From contig CAVPFA010000005.1 of assembly GCA_963703655.1 (NCBI GenBank), forward strand, positions 354,472 through 418,471: DNA of 64,000 nucleotides, in the 5' to 3' direction. The first letter of the stretch is position 1. The number at the start of each line of letters is the position of its first letter. A program made the position numbers and the translations under genes. Below, piece by piece: positions 18,681 to 28,769 of the stretch. The notes beneath the pieces are model-generated. The model searched no databases and had not been told where the DNA came from. It saw nothing but the letters and a program-made list of their open reading frames with translations. Origin of the DNA: CAVPFA01 sp963703655. GTDB taxonomy: Bacteria > Actinomycetota > Acidimicrobiia > Acidimicrobiales > Bog-793.

Positions 18681-20084
18681 TGAAGTTGTGGATCGCCCAC
18701 CCGTTCGAGGGCGCGGCGTACCTTCCTTCTTGACCAAAGAAGAAGAGCGCCGGAGTTTCGAGCTCCGGCGAGGAAGGAACGCCAATGTTGAGCGTAGTGA
18801 TCAACGGCGACGCGCGTGAGGACGTTGCGTCGATGCTGGACGAGATCTGCAGGTACGGAGCGCGCCAGATGCTGGCGGTCGCGCTCGAGGCCGAGGTGGA
18901 TGACTACGTCGAGAGCCACGCCAGCGTGCTCGACGACGATGGCCACCGCCTCGTGGTGCGCAACGGACACGCTCGGCGCCGAAGGGTGACGACCTCTGCT
19001 GGAGCCATCGAGATCGAGGCACCGCGGGTCGACGACCGCCGGGTCGACCCCGAGAGCGGGGACAAGATGCGGTTCAAGTCCTCGATCGTGCCTCCGTGGT
19101 GTCGAACCTCGCCGAAGGTGAGCGAGGTGCTGCCGTTGTTGTACCTGCACGGGTTGTCGACCAAGGACTTCGTCCCGGCTCTCGAGGGGTTCTTCGGCTC
19201 GGCGGCCGGGCTCTCGGCCTCTGCTATCGGGCGACTCTGTGTGGCCTGGCAGGGCGAGCACGAGGCGTTCATGAAGCGGTCCCTTGCTGATCGGGACTTC
19301 GTCTATGTCTGGGTCGACGGCGTGCACTTCAACGTTCGTCTCGAAGAGGCCCGCCTGTGCGCTCTTGTCGTGGTGGGAGTTCGCCAGGACGGCCACAAGG
19401 AGCTCGTCGCGATCGGAGAGGGACACCGGGAGTCCGCGGACGCCTGGCAGGCGATGCTTCGCGACCTGCGCCACCGCGGCATGAAAGCCCCGATGGTGGC
19501 CGTCGGTGACGGGGCCCTGGGGTTCTGGAAGGCGCTACGTCTCGTCTTCCCAGAGACCCACGAGCGAGCGCGACTGGTTCCACAAGGCGGCGAACGTTCT
19601 CGGAGCGCTGCCTGCATCGATCAAGCCGCTCGCGAAGAAGCTCTTGTCTGAGATCCGTGACGCCGAGGACAAAGAGCACGCACGCATTGGCGCTCAGGCC
19701 TTCTGCCACGAGCTGGGCGGCAAATGGCCGAAGGCGACCGCCAAGATCACCGACGATCTCGACGAGCTCCTCACGTTCTATGACTTCCCGCTCGAGCACT
19801 GGATCCACTTGAAGACCTCGAACCCGATCGAGTCGACCTTCTCGACGGTCCGGCTCCGGACGCGGGTCACAAAAGGCCCGGGATCCAAAGCGGCCGGTCT
19901 CGCCATGGCCTTCAAACTCATGGAAGCTGCCGAGGAGCGCTGGCGCTCGGTGAATGCTCCGCACCTCGTCGCACTCGTGCGCGCCGGCGCCAAGTTCGAA
20001 AAGGGGGTGATGGTCGAGCGCGCCAAGCTGTCCGATCAGGAAGCCGCCGCGTGATCATCGGGAAGGGCTATCCACAACTCTTGA
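18681..20084 (+). mobile_element. IS256-family insertion sequence
   Basis: About 1.4 kb bounded by imperfect inverted repeats: the left end has AGTTGTGGATcGCCC (18684-18698) and the right end, reversed, AGTTGTGGATaGCCC (20065-20079). It contains one mutator-type transposase. I see no clear 8-9 bp target duplication, so the exact outer ends are uncertain by a few bases and the copy may be old or recombined. It lies between the catabolic genes and the tRNA-Ser fragment, at the likely island edge. Confidence 0.7.
18785..20054 (+). CDS. IS256-family (mutator-type) transposase, frame broken
   Basis: DDE transposase of about 420 aa. Catalytic residues are D178 (YVWVDGVHFNVR), D242 (VAVGDGALGFWKAL) and the Glu in TSNPIESTFSTVRLRT, with the expected helical insertion between the second Asp and the Glu. 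The first frame (18785-19651) is abandoned at about 19560-19570, where the second (19506-20054) takes over at DWFHKAANVLGALP. The complete reading matches the family from end to end. Programmed frameshifting is not known for IS256, so this is a mutation or sequencing indel. Confidence 0.85.
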
Positions 20085-20208
20085 CGATTCCTCTCCGGCG
20101 CGCACGGGGCTCAGCTGCACCTGACAAACGTCTGGTGAGCGCTCACGTATGCTTCCCTGCACGGGAAGTCTAAAAGCTTGCCCGTCCTTGAGACACAAAA
20201 TCCCTGGT

Positions 20209-20251
20209 GGAGAGGTGCGAGAGCGGCCGAATCGGACTCACTGCTAATGAG
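20209..20251 (+). tRNA. 5' half of tRNA-Ser(GCT), truncated; probable attachment-site remnant
   Basis: The sequence begins with a 7-nt acceptor strand GGAGAGG, then TG, a D-arm with AGCGGCCGAAT, and an anticodon arm ACTCA-CTGCTAA-TGAG whose loop carries anticodon GCT. After position 251 the sequence departs from tRNA: no variable arm, T-arm or 3' acceptor strand follows. Anticodon loops of tRNA genes are common integration points for tyrosine-recombinase islands, so this is best read as one end of an island whose other end holds the 3' half. I did not find that half in the window. Confidence 0.5.
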
Positions 20252-20822
20252 GCGTTGCTGCTTTCCCTCTAGCCCAAGTGAGCAGGTGCTTGTCGCAAAT
20301 ATTAGGCTCACGCTGGGCCTTAGCGGGAACGCGCAGTGGCCAATGTTCGTCACTGTCGGCGGGTCGTCGCATCGTGAGGTTGAATCTGGGTTGAATCGAA
20401 ATTTCCCGACACGCATCGGTGTGAGGTACGGGAGCCGACATCCACGTTGCAACGTGAGTTTGCCGTAATTGGGCGAGCCAGGGCGGAGGCTCGTGGCAGG
20501 CCATCGAGTTTCCACATGCTGACGAAGAGTCATGAACTGTAATGGCTGCGGGATGGTAGCGACCCCAGGCGACCGTCGCAGTTCGTAGGCCCCAGCCGAT
20601 CACATCGTCTGGCGCCTCTCGATCAGCCGCGCCGACTGGGCACGTGCCAGGCTTCGCAACGCCGCGCTTGATGTGACGATCGCTCGCTACGTCGGCCTTG
20701 CCGTCGACCAGCGAGCACCGCGTCGGCTCGTTCCCTGAGTGGTGCCCACGCCAACCCGGCCGCGAAACCGACAGCACGTATCTTGTTGAGATGGTGGCGG
20801 CCCTCCTCGGCGCGTTGGGCGC
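20252..20822. other. Non-coding stretch inside the island edge
   Basis: 571 bp after the tRNA fragment. Short open frames exist on both strands but none has protein-like composition, a ribosome site or a recognisable motif. It probably holds recombination-site and degraded DNA preceding the type I restriction remnants. Confidence 0.45.
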
Positions 20823-21190
20823 ATGACAGACGACGCATATCTGGCAGCGGAGGCACGTGCCCGCGTCGAGATTGACCGCCCGATCGTCGCGCGCTCACGC
20901 CAGGTTGTCATGTCAATCGGCCCGATAAACTCGGTGGCTCCGCCACTGGATCGACGACGGCGACGGCGGATCGATGCCCGCCCGGCTAGGCCGCCTCGGA
21001 CCCGAAGGGCTCCGCCGCATCCAGGTCGAGGCTATAAACTGCACCGAAGCGTTGCGCAAGGTCCGACTCGAGAAGCTCGACGATGACGTCGTTTACGAGA
21101 CGAAGCAGCTTGACCTAGGCGTCGTCGCCGTCGATCAGATCCGCACTGTCATCCTCACCTTCCGCGACTATCTATCAGACCCAATCGACC
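20823..21190 (+). pseudogene. hsdR: Remnants of a type I restriction endonuclease subunit (HsdR)
   Basis: Two pieces resemble HsdR. The first (20823-20950) reads AEARARVEIDRPIVARSRQV and SIGPINSVA, like the conserved HsdR N-terminus (EARARVEIDRQL...). The second (from about 20974) reads GLRRIQVEAINCTEALRK, then YETKQLDLGVVAVDQIRTVI and LTFRDYL, like the central region that precedes the IRTVIRTFRD motif. The whole helicase core is missing between and after them, so this is a deleted, non-functional gene. Assignment is by motif memory only and needs a search. Confidence 0.5.
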
Positions 21191-21215
21191 AGGGCGGGCA
21201 TGTCCCGCGCGCAGC

Positions 21216-21404
21216 GATGCCAACCTCAACATCAAGTGGTTGCGGGACGAGTCCCTCGACGATGCCAGCACACTCCCGGCGCCGAGCGTGCTTGCGGCCG
21301 AGATAGTCGAGGAACTCGAAGCGGCGCTCGCACAGTTCCTAGAGCTGGCTGCGTCGCTTCCTGTTGACGTCTCCGATGAAAACGGCCAGGAGATGGCTTC
21401 GTGA
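21216..21404 (+). pseudogene. hsdM: C-terminal remnant of a type I DNA methyltransferase (HsdM)
   Basis: The plus frame reads SDANLNIKWLRDESLDDASTL, then PAPSVLAAEIVEELEAALAQ and FLELAASLPVDVSDENGQEMAS before TGA at 21402. This parallels the C-terminus of N6-adenine methylase HsdM subunits (NLDI.WLKD.SLEDS..LPEPD.LAAEI.EDLEAALEQF). The rest of the methylase is absent. Its stop overlaps the GTG of the SIR2 gene by 4 bp (GTGA), so the SIR2 operon may originally have been co-transcribed with a type I modification gene, or was joined to its tail by deletion. Confidence 0.55.
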
Positions 21405-23118
21405 CGGCAATGCCCCGCACCACCGTCATGGACGTGCTCGCCTGTCTGGAGGGCGAATTCACCGACTTTGCCGAGGGGTTCTGCCGCGGTGAGTACCTGA
21501 TGTGGCTCGGGTCTGGGATCTCACGTGGCGTCGTTCCAGGAGTGCCGATGCTTCTCCAGAGGATGCTCGAGTTTCTCCGGGCGAACATTGATGAAGCGGA
21601 TCCGACCTGCCGCTTCAGGAAGGCCTTCGACGACGTGCTCGAGGTCGCAGGCGTGCCTGCAGCGACTCGTGCTGATCTGGACCTCGCCTGTCCGGTCGAC
21701 ACATGGAGAGCGCTCGACGACATCGTCAACCGTCTCGAGAGTCAGTACTCTGCTGTTTTGGACGTTCAGGTTCGCGGCGAGGCCGAGGACTTCCTCCTCT
21801 GGGTTGGGCTCGACGTGCCGACGACCTACGGCGCGTCAACTCTGGAACCCGATGTAGAGCATCTGTGCGTCGCTATCTTGATGTTGGAGGGTGTCGTCCG
21901 ATCCGCGCCGACCACCAACTGGGACGGGCTCGTCGAGGCGGCGATGCAGAGGCTCGTCGGCGATGCGGGTCCTTTCCTTCGGGTCGTGGTGGCGGCGGCC
22001 GACTTCCGGGGGGCCGAGCGCCAATCCGAGCTGGTGAAGTTCCACGGATGCGCGGTGCGCGCTGCGGCCGACGAGGACGAATACCGCAATCGACTCGATC
22101 GCGCGAAGGTCCCAGATCTCGGGTTGGACGACCAAACCAGAGAATCGTCTGATGAAGAACCGTCTCGAGCATCTGTTTGCGACACGATCAGCCTTCATCG
22201 TCGGTCTCTCGGCGCAGGACCGCGAACATCCACACCGTCCTCCACCAGGCCAGTCAGAACCTCGTCCGGAGTTGGCCGACGTCGCCGCCGGCAGTGGTGT
22301 TCGCGGAGCAGTCGCTCGATTACCATCACAAGCACGTACTGCAGGTCACCTACGACAACTATGCGGCGAATGCCGATGCCATCGGGGAGTCAGCGCTCCT
22401 CGGTGCCTTTGCGAAGCCCGCTCTCGTCGCACTCGTGCTCTTCACGCTCACGAACAAGCTGTGCGTCTTGATCGACTCCATTTCGGAGCTTTCACTGTCT
22501 GACGGCGACCTCGAGCGTGTCCGTGCCGACGTGCGAAGTCTTCGAGACCTTGTAGGTGGGTTGACTGAGTCGGACCCGCGCGGGTTCGTCGAGGCGATGG
22601 TGTCCGGTATCGCTTTCGCGCTCACGGTCTTTAGGACCGGTCGGGTCCCAGACGCAGCGAACGTGCTGTACCAGCAGATATCTCTCGCGCCAATCAGGGA
22701 GGCACTCGGGAACCCAGACTTCCCCGCTGCCGCGTTGGGACGACTTGCCATCGTGGTATCGCTGCTGGGTCGCGGCATGACCGAGGGGCTGTGGAGGCTC
22801 GCTTTGGGAACGCCGCTCTGTCCGGGCGATGGCGTCGTACGTGTCACAACTAGGCATCAGACGGCGCGGGTCTTCGTGGTCGCTGACTCGCGCTCGCTAT
22901 CGCAGCTCGAAGTCGACGGTGTCGTTGATCTTGACGATGACGGGGCCGTAGTCATCCAAGCGGAGGCACCACAGGCCCCCTCCACTCGTTCACCACGGGC
23001 GCGCTACGGCCGGACCGGCGCTGGCGCTGCTCGCTGGATTGACCTTGAAGGCCTCTGCGCGACCGTGAGCACCGCCGACGAGTTGTTTGAGGCATTCAGG
23101 CACCAGGCGGTCCTCTAG
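21401..23118 (+). CDS. SIR2-domain protein, probable defence effector, frame broken twice
   Basis: About 570 aa. The N-terminal half is a SIR2-like NAD-binding domain: WLGSGISRGVVPG (glycine-rich NAD loop), TTNWDGLVEAA and LVKFHGC (the catalytic-region equivalents of TTNYD and KLHG), then FIVGLSAQDANIHTVL. In defence systems such domains degrade NAD to stop phage growth. The frame breaks at about 22120-22135 and again at about 22217, and each alternative frame restores motif continuity. The C-terminal half (22230-23118) has no recognised domain. It is the first gene of a three-gene operon with a small protein and an SMC-like ATPase, with 1- and 4-bp overlaps between genes. Confidence 0.78.
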
Positions 23119-23687
23119 TGGCAGCGGGAGTCGAAACCGTCCTTGCCGTACTCGAAACCGCGGGGTTCGAACGTTTGCGGAAGCCGCTAATCGTCGGCGG
23201 GTCTACGTTCGACTTCGACGCCGCAGCGAGCGGCACGGGAGTATCGCACGACCTCGTTGTCGTGTCTACGACTCCGAAGGCGCCGCGGCGGCTCGTTCGG
23301 CTGCTATCGGGCCTCAATCGCACGCTCGATCAAGTTGAGTCGAGGCGGCCTGTCAGCCTGGTGCTCTTTGGCGAACGATTGGACGCTTCAACGACTTCGG
23401 ATCTTGAGCGACACGCTCGCGTCCTGACGATCGAGAGCGGCGACCCGACACCGGACGAAGTTCGCCGGGCTGTTGCAGTGCTGATGCCCCTGACGCTTCC
23501 GTCTGCCACACGTCACGGGAGAGATCCACTGACCGAGGTCACCGAAATCGTCGGTCCATCGTTTTCGAGCGAGCACCGAGCGTTTCTCGGGGCTGCAAAG
23601 ATAGGCCCGGAAGAGGTCCGAGAGACGCTGCGCCGTTATGTGGAGGCTGCAGCGACCGGAGCGTCGGATGAAGGAACGAGCTCATGA
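23118..23687 (+). CDS. Small middle component of the SIR2/ATPase operon
   Basis: 189 aa, no named family recognised. The GTG overlaps the SIR2 stop by 1 bp and the stop overlaps the ATPase ATG by 4 bp, so its stoichiometry is tied to both. Visible features are an N-terminal alpha/beta segment LIVGGSTFDFDAAASG followed by HDLVVVSTTP, reminiscent of a nuclease-like or nucleotide-binding fold but without a clear catalytic set, and a helical C-terminus (AFLGAAKIGPEEVRETLRRY). Position and size fit the small middle protein of ABC-three-component systems. Function is inferred from position only. Confidence 0.6.
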   Translation: MAAGVETVLAVLETAGFERLRKPLIVGGSTFDFDAAASGTGVSHDLVVVSTTPKAPRRLVRLLSGLNRTLDQVESRRPVSLVLFGERLDASTTSDLERHARVLTIESGDPTPDEVRRAVAVLMPLTLPSATRHGRDPLTEVTEIVGPSFSSEHRAFLGAAKIGPEEVRETLRRYVEAAATGASDEGTSS

Positions 23688-26078
23688 CCAACGCACCGAT
23701 TCGCAGCATCTTCGTGTCCGACTTCCGCCGACTCGAGGGGCATCACACGTTCCCACTCGACGCGCCGGTCGTGCTCGTGCACGGTCCAAACGGCGCTGGG
23801 AAGACGAGCGTGTTGTCAGCGCTCGAGCTTGCGTTGACCGGTGACATCCGAAGCATGCGACGCCATGATCCTCGGTACACGGCGCATCTCCCGTTTCACG
23901 GACAGGAGTTCGCGACGCTCCGCGTAGGGGTCTCAGAAGAGCTAGCGGTCAATGGTGAGCCAGTCACGATGACAGTCGCCGGTCAGCCGAATCGAAGGTG
24001 CACCAGCGCTAAGCCGTGAAGCCGCACAATTCTACACAGAGCGGTGCTACTTGGATCAGGTCTCCCTCGGGCAGCTCCTCGAGCTGTACCAGTACCGAGA
24101 AGGAAAGGAGGAGTCGGCACTCGAGCGATTCGTGAATGAGTTGCTCGGTCTGGAGCAACTTGATGCGCTTCGAACGGGACTGTCGGACGTCACGGACCTT
24201 CGGCGGCTTCGGAAACTCTGCGAACCGCTTACCGATGCCGAAGCAGAGGCCCAGCGTGCAACCGTCGACTTGTCTCAGGCGACGACGGAGCTCGTGTCGG
24301 CCCGAGAAGCCCTGGCGAGAACTCGTGAAGCACTGACCGAAGCGCTGGAGGCCCTCGGTCTCGCAATGCCCGAGGCAGACGAGGAAGAGGCTGTCCGCCA
24401 AGTCGCGGACCTGTTGCTCTCAAGTGGGCTGACGGACGACATCCGAACGGTCGAGATCATTCGGTCACTCCCCACGCTGGGCGGACGAATAGGTGTTCTG
24501 TCAAACCGCCCGTCCGTCCGGCGACTGGAAGACGCTCGGGCGGCGCTTGGCGTTGTGGACTCAGAGTACGAGCGCTGGAGTGAGACGCACGGGACGACGA
24601 TCGAAGCCTGGCGTTCTGACGCAGTCGATCTGGGGTTGGACGCGTCCGACCGCGCGGCTGACGCTCTCGAGGATGAACTCCAACGAATCGATCGAACACT
24701 GGCTCGTCAGGCAGAAGTGGTCGAAGCTGCAACTCGACTCGAACAGCAGTTGAGGGATAGTCGAGCGCGGCTACAGGTCGTCGAAGATCAACTCTCTGGC
24801 GCCAAGGAGCATGTTGGTTCGCTCGCCGAGGGGCTTGCCGCTCTACGCGATCACGGAGCCGACAATGTCTGCCCCGTTTGTGACCGCGATTTCAGCGAAG
24901 TGTCGTCAACGCACCTCACCACTCACATCGATCGCAAGATCGCGGAACTGACCACAAAGGGCGCACAGCTCCGTGAGCTCCGCCAGCAGCGAGATGCGAT
25001 CGCGGTAGAGGCGCAACGCGATGACCAAGCGCTCAACGAGGCGCGCGCAGAGTTGTGGTCAGCTGCTCAGCGGGAAGGGGTCAGTTCGAAACGAGTCGCC
25101 CTGGTGGATCTCCGGGAGCGGCTCCAGGACCTTCAGCCCGCCATCGTCACAGGCCGCGAGCTGCAGCGTCAGAGGGATGATGCCAACGCGGAACTTGAGG
25201 ACCTCGTGGCCGTTGCCCGCGACGCGGACCTCGCGAAATCGGAACTCGAGGAGCTGACGCGAGCTCTCGGCGCTCCTCCACTCGCCGCGGCTGAAACCTT
25301 GGAGGATTCTTGGCGCCGACTCACCGACTTCGCCGGTGAACGACTCGAGCGGCAAGCGGCGCACCAGCGGGCGAGCGAACTACTAGAGCGGACTCTCGAG
25401 GCCGCGGAGCGCGGCGCCACGCTCAGGGCCACGGTCGCGGAATCGGCGGAGCGCAAGGTCGTCTGGGACGGGAGGGTCCAAGAAGCTCGACGGCGGCAGG
25501 CTGTTGGGAGGGCGGTGCACGACGCGTCTTCAAAGGCCCGCGCCGCCATCGTTCAGCGTGTCTTCACCGAGTCGTTGAACGAGGTCTGGCGCAGTGTGTT
25601 CACGCGACTCGCTCCGAGAGAGCCCTTCGTCCCGGCATTCGGGATACCGAGTTCGTCAAAGACAGCTCTTGAGTTGACATTGGAGACAGTCCATACGTCG
25701 GGTGAGCCGGGCGGCTCGCCGCAGATGATGCTGAGTGCCGGCAACCTGAACACGGCAGCACTGTCGTTGTTCATCGCGCTACATCTTGCGGTCGAACCCC
25801 TCGTGCCGTGTCTCGTTCTCGATGACCCTGTCCAGTCGATGGACGAAGTCCATGTGGCACAGTTCGCAGGCCTCATTCGCGTTCTTTCGAAGCATCACGG
25901 GCGCCAAGTGATCATCGCCGTGCATGAACGGGAGTTGTTCCGGTATCTCGCCTTGGAGTTGAGCCCAGCGTTTCAGGGAGACGAGCTCATCACGATTGAG
26001 CTCGGCTCGCGCTCCGAAGACGAGGACCTAGGAATCAATCGTCGTGTCTGGTCGCCCGATACTGCCATCGCTGTCTAG
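23684..26078 (+). CDS. SMC/Rad50-like ABC ATPase of a SIR2 defence operon, frame broken once
   Basis: About 790 aa. Walker A is GPNGAGKT (residues 34-41, after IFVSDFRRLEGHHTF), followed by long coiled coils flanking a zinc-hook-like CPVCDRDF. The signature motif is MMLSAGNLNTAALSLF, Walker B is VPCLVLDDPVQSMDEVH, and the H-loop is VIIAVHE. The frame breaks at about 23975-23995 between ELAVNGEPVTMTVAG and GAPALSREAAQFYTERC. The domain order is that of Rad50/RecF-like sensors of DNA ends. In this operon it is likely the sensor that controls the SIR2 effector through the small middle protein. Confidence 0.85.
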
Positions 26079-26340
26079 CTCTCAGCGAGATTCCTCCGGA
26101 ACTCCGGGCTCTCGGCGAAGTTTCCTTCACCATCGAGCTCTCGGCCGCTCGATTTCCGAAGTCGCCGAGCCCGTGACGACCGGGCGCGAGAATGTTTCCA
26201 TGCTTCGGATCGCCGCGAGCGCACATCTAACGACCGCGACGGCGCGTCAGCTCAAGCACACGGAATCGGCAGGGCTCTCGGTCCGCCGAGCACCGATCGG
26301 TATCGCCACAGCCAGACGGCCGTGATGTCAGGCTTCTGGA

Positions 26341-27077
26341 GTGAGCGCCGAAATGCCAGTTCCCCAACAGGGTCGGATCGTCATTGACTGGGTCGTGGGC
26401 CACGACCCCACCGACTACGGTACGTACGAGTGGCGGTTGACCTGCGAACCGAGGGTCCCCGACAATCTCGTAGCTGAGGGACTCGCCCAAGTCCTCCAGG
26501 TGTACTCGTATCGTTCGGAGGAGCCGAGCTTCCTAGTCCGCGGATTCCTCACCATAGCGAAGGTCGTCCGCGCCGCGTCTCCGTACCGGCTTCTGACGCA
26601 CTGGAACAAGCGGCCGACCGCGGCGGAGTGGTACGTACTCACATGGCTTGCGGTTCTCGCGGCCGCCCTCATTGGGGTGCGCATCAGCGTCATCGGCGAT
26701 CTCGCGTTCGGACTCGCCTGTTTTCGCTGGGTTGACCTCACCGTCTTCCAAGCGGCGATCGTGCTTGATCGCTCCCGGGGCTCGCTCCGCAGTTATCCGC
26801 GGACCGTCGTGCTCACCTCACTCAACCTCGTGGAGCTGACCTCATGACGGCAATTGCCGCCTGCTGGCGTTTACACATTCCAGCAGGTACGGCCGTATAT
26901 GACGGCTTCAATGTGGTGCTCGCGAGATCAACGGTCCTTGATCAGGGTCCGTTCATGAAGACGACGACTGCATTGGTAATCATTAGCGCGTTGATCCTGC
27001 TTGTGGGTTTGTTGGCAATGATCGTTGGCCTGATCGGCCAATCGCTCAAGGAGTCGCCTAGCACGCCCACGCGCTGA
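26341..27077 (+). CDS. Multi-pass membrane protein, two overlapping frames (probably one gene)
   Basis: The first frame (GTG 26341 to 26847) gives 168 aa with two hydrophobic segments (WYVLTWLAVLAAALIGVRI; LAFGLACFRWVDLTVFQAAIV). It ends at an ATGA overlap with a second frame (26844-27077, 77 aa) holding another segment (TALVIISALILLVGLLAMIVGLI). The junction LTSLNLVEL / AIAACWRLHIPAG reads naturally as continuous, and the piece after it (AVYDGFNVVLARSTV) resembles the loop before an ion-channel selectivity filter. It is therefore probably one frameshifted small channel-like protein. The family is not certain. It follows the defence operon by 262 bp. Confidence 0.5.
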
Positions 27078-27259
27078 CTGACCGCATGCGCGTCCGGACA
27101 CACAGGGCGGCGACAGGCGCCGCGCTCAGATCTAACCGATCGGCACTGCCGGATCAGAGTGGTGGCCCGGTTGCCGCCGGCGCGACTACCGGGACTGCCC
27201 GAGATCATACACTGTTGCTTGGACGCCTCTGACCCAGCAAGTCATTGACCGACAGACCA

Positions 27260-28363
27260 CTAGTTCCGATGTATCCCAAGAATCTCTGCAAGGAGTGCGT
27301 CGACGTACAGCTTGATTTGCTGGACATCCTTCCGATCTGCTTCGGTATGCAAGGAATTCGAGCTTCGTATATAGATGCTTCGACAGAAGGTTGCAACGTG
27401 GTCTTCGATAAGAATGACTGTCGTCTGAGGGACATTCTGGGCTGAATCGCCAAGACCAAGGGATTTCAGGATGTATCGTGTCTGTTGCTTTTGAGACGGC
27501 CTCAATAGATTCGATTCCAGCTTGAAGCCTGGCGCCGACATCACGGCTTCGTCAGGTGCCAACTTGTTCAAGACTTCTCGTACCAATTCCCGAAGCTCGG
27601 TGGCTACGCCACGGAACGAGATCCGACTTCCGTCGTTCAAGTCGACAATTGCTTGCCGATAGCACAGGGACACGCCCGGAGCATCCTTGTCAAGTGCTAA
27701 GACAATGCTTCTCTCGATGGGTGTCAGCTGTGCATCGTCTGGCGCATCGCTGGGCGCCTCGCGATCGAAGTTCCTGCCGCGATCCTGGACTTGAGTTCGA
27801 TACCACCAAAGAAGTGAATTAGAACTTCCCGCTACAGCGCATCCCGTAAGGTGACGAGCGATCTTCTTGGAAATACTTGCGGCGCTCTCTCGTGGAAAGT
27901 ATGGTCCGAGACCTTGGGAATCAAGCGAACGCAATGCAAAAACCACCGCTGGATGCAATACGGCTGACTTACTCCGGGCGGATGCTCCGTCACCCAACCT
28001 AAGCGTGGGCGGCCGTCCATCAGGATCGATTGTCTTCCTCGATAGCACAGCGACTTCTTGGCAACGCAAGCCCTGATAGGCCATGAGAGCAATCCAGCAT
28101 CTAAGCGCAGGGTCGGTCGCAGCCAATAACGCCCTTGCAACGTCATCGTCACGAAGTTCCTGGCGGCTCGTGGCTATAGCCGGGCGAAGTATCCCCTCCG
28201 TTGGATCCTGCTCGAAGAAGTCGCATCGCACTCCCCACTTGAAGAACGCAGAGAGGGTGCTGATATAACTTCGGCGCGTTCGGGCGTTATATTGCTGATC
28301 CGTCAACCAGGTTTCGAGCTTTCTCCGTGTTATCGCATCAAAGGAACCGAAGGCCGCGCTCAA
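27260..28363 (-). CDS. Tyrosine-recombinase N-terminal part fused to an unrelated C-terminal domain
   Basis: 367 aa in one open frame from a TTG start. The first 160 residues look like a tyrosine recombinase: a core-binding domain (LETWLTDQQYNARTRRSYISTLSAFFKW) and the catalytic box-I Arg in MAYQGLRCQEVAVL. The remaining catalytic His-x-x-Arg and Tyr are absent. The second half (TPIERSIVLALDKDAPGVSL; RISFRGVATELRELVREVLN; APDEAVMSAPGFKLE; RPSQKQQTRYILKSLG) resembles a conserved domain found next to prokaryotic Argonaute/pPIWI genes and annotated as a putative associated nuclease; this is from memory and unverified. The join lies near residue 170. It may be a recombination scar rather than a designed fusion. 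Confidence 0.6.
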   Translation of the reverse strand: MSAAFGSFDAITRRKLETWLTDQQYNARTRRSYISTLSAFFKWGVRCDFFEQDPTEGILRPAIATSRQELRDDDVARALLAATDPALRCWIALMAYQGLRCQEVAVLSRKTIDPDGRPPTLRLGDGASARSKSAVLHPAVVFALRSLDSQGLGPYFPRESAASISKKIARHLTGCAVAGSSNSLLWWYRTQVQDRGRNFDREAPSDAPDDAQLTPIERSIVLALDKDAPGVSLCYRQAIVDLNDGSRISFRGVATELRELVREVLNKLAPDEAVMSAPGFKLESNLLRPSQKQQTRYILKSLGLGDSAQNVPQTTVILIEDHVATFCRSIYIRSSNSLHTEADRKDVQQIKLYVDALLAEILGIHRN

Positions 28364-28769
28364 CAGCGGCGAGTTGCCCAGTTCGAACGCGGATGGTTCC
28401 TTGACTCAGGCTGCGCCGCTTCTGCTCTTGAGCAAAGAGAGCAATGTAGGAATCAGCTTCCACGCTCTAAGTCTAAGTCAACGCGATGTCCATCTATCTC
28501 TGCCATCACGTTTGAGGGTCGAGGTGACTCCCGCCTGCCAGGTCGCACTACCGTCGTTTCTGCTCTCGAGGAGCCCCCGTGCCTCAGGAGCTGCGTACCG
28601 CGGCGACCCGTTGGGTCGGCGTCTCACTGGTCCCGCTCCCGCAGGCACCGTTCCTTGCAGTGCTTCCTCGTTCACCCAGTACGCGTTACGTACGCATGCG
28701 GCGGTAGTCGAGGACGTCGCCGCCGTGCCGAGCAGGACGCAAGACGACGGGCGGTTCAGCCCGAGGCAA
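28364..28769. other. Non-coding stretch between recombinase chimera and HerA gene
   Basis: 406 bp. In the recombinase frame the reading is open upstream to about 28410 without a good start codon. Beyond that no protein-like frame is seen. It holds the downstream end of the defence operon and the promoter region of the recombinase chimera. Confidence 0.45.

Noticed and set aside
23966..24010. Programmed frameshift in the SMC-like ATPase
   Set aside because: No slippery heptamer is present, and similar breaks occur in unrelated genes across the window, so an indel error is simpler.
26078..26160. Three degenerate GCTCTCnGC units about 28-30 bp apart after the ATPase gene
   Set aside because: Similarity is too weak and spacing too irregular for a CRISPR or regulatory array.
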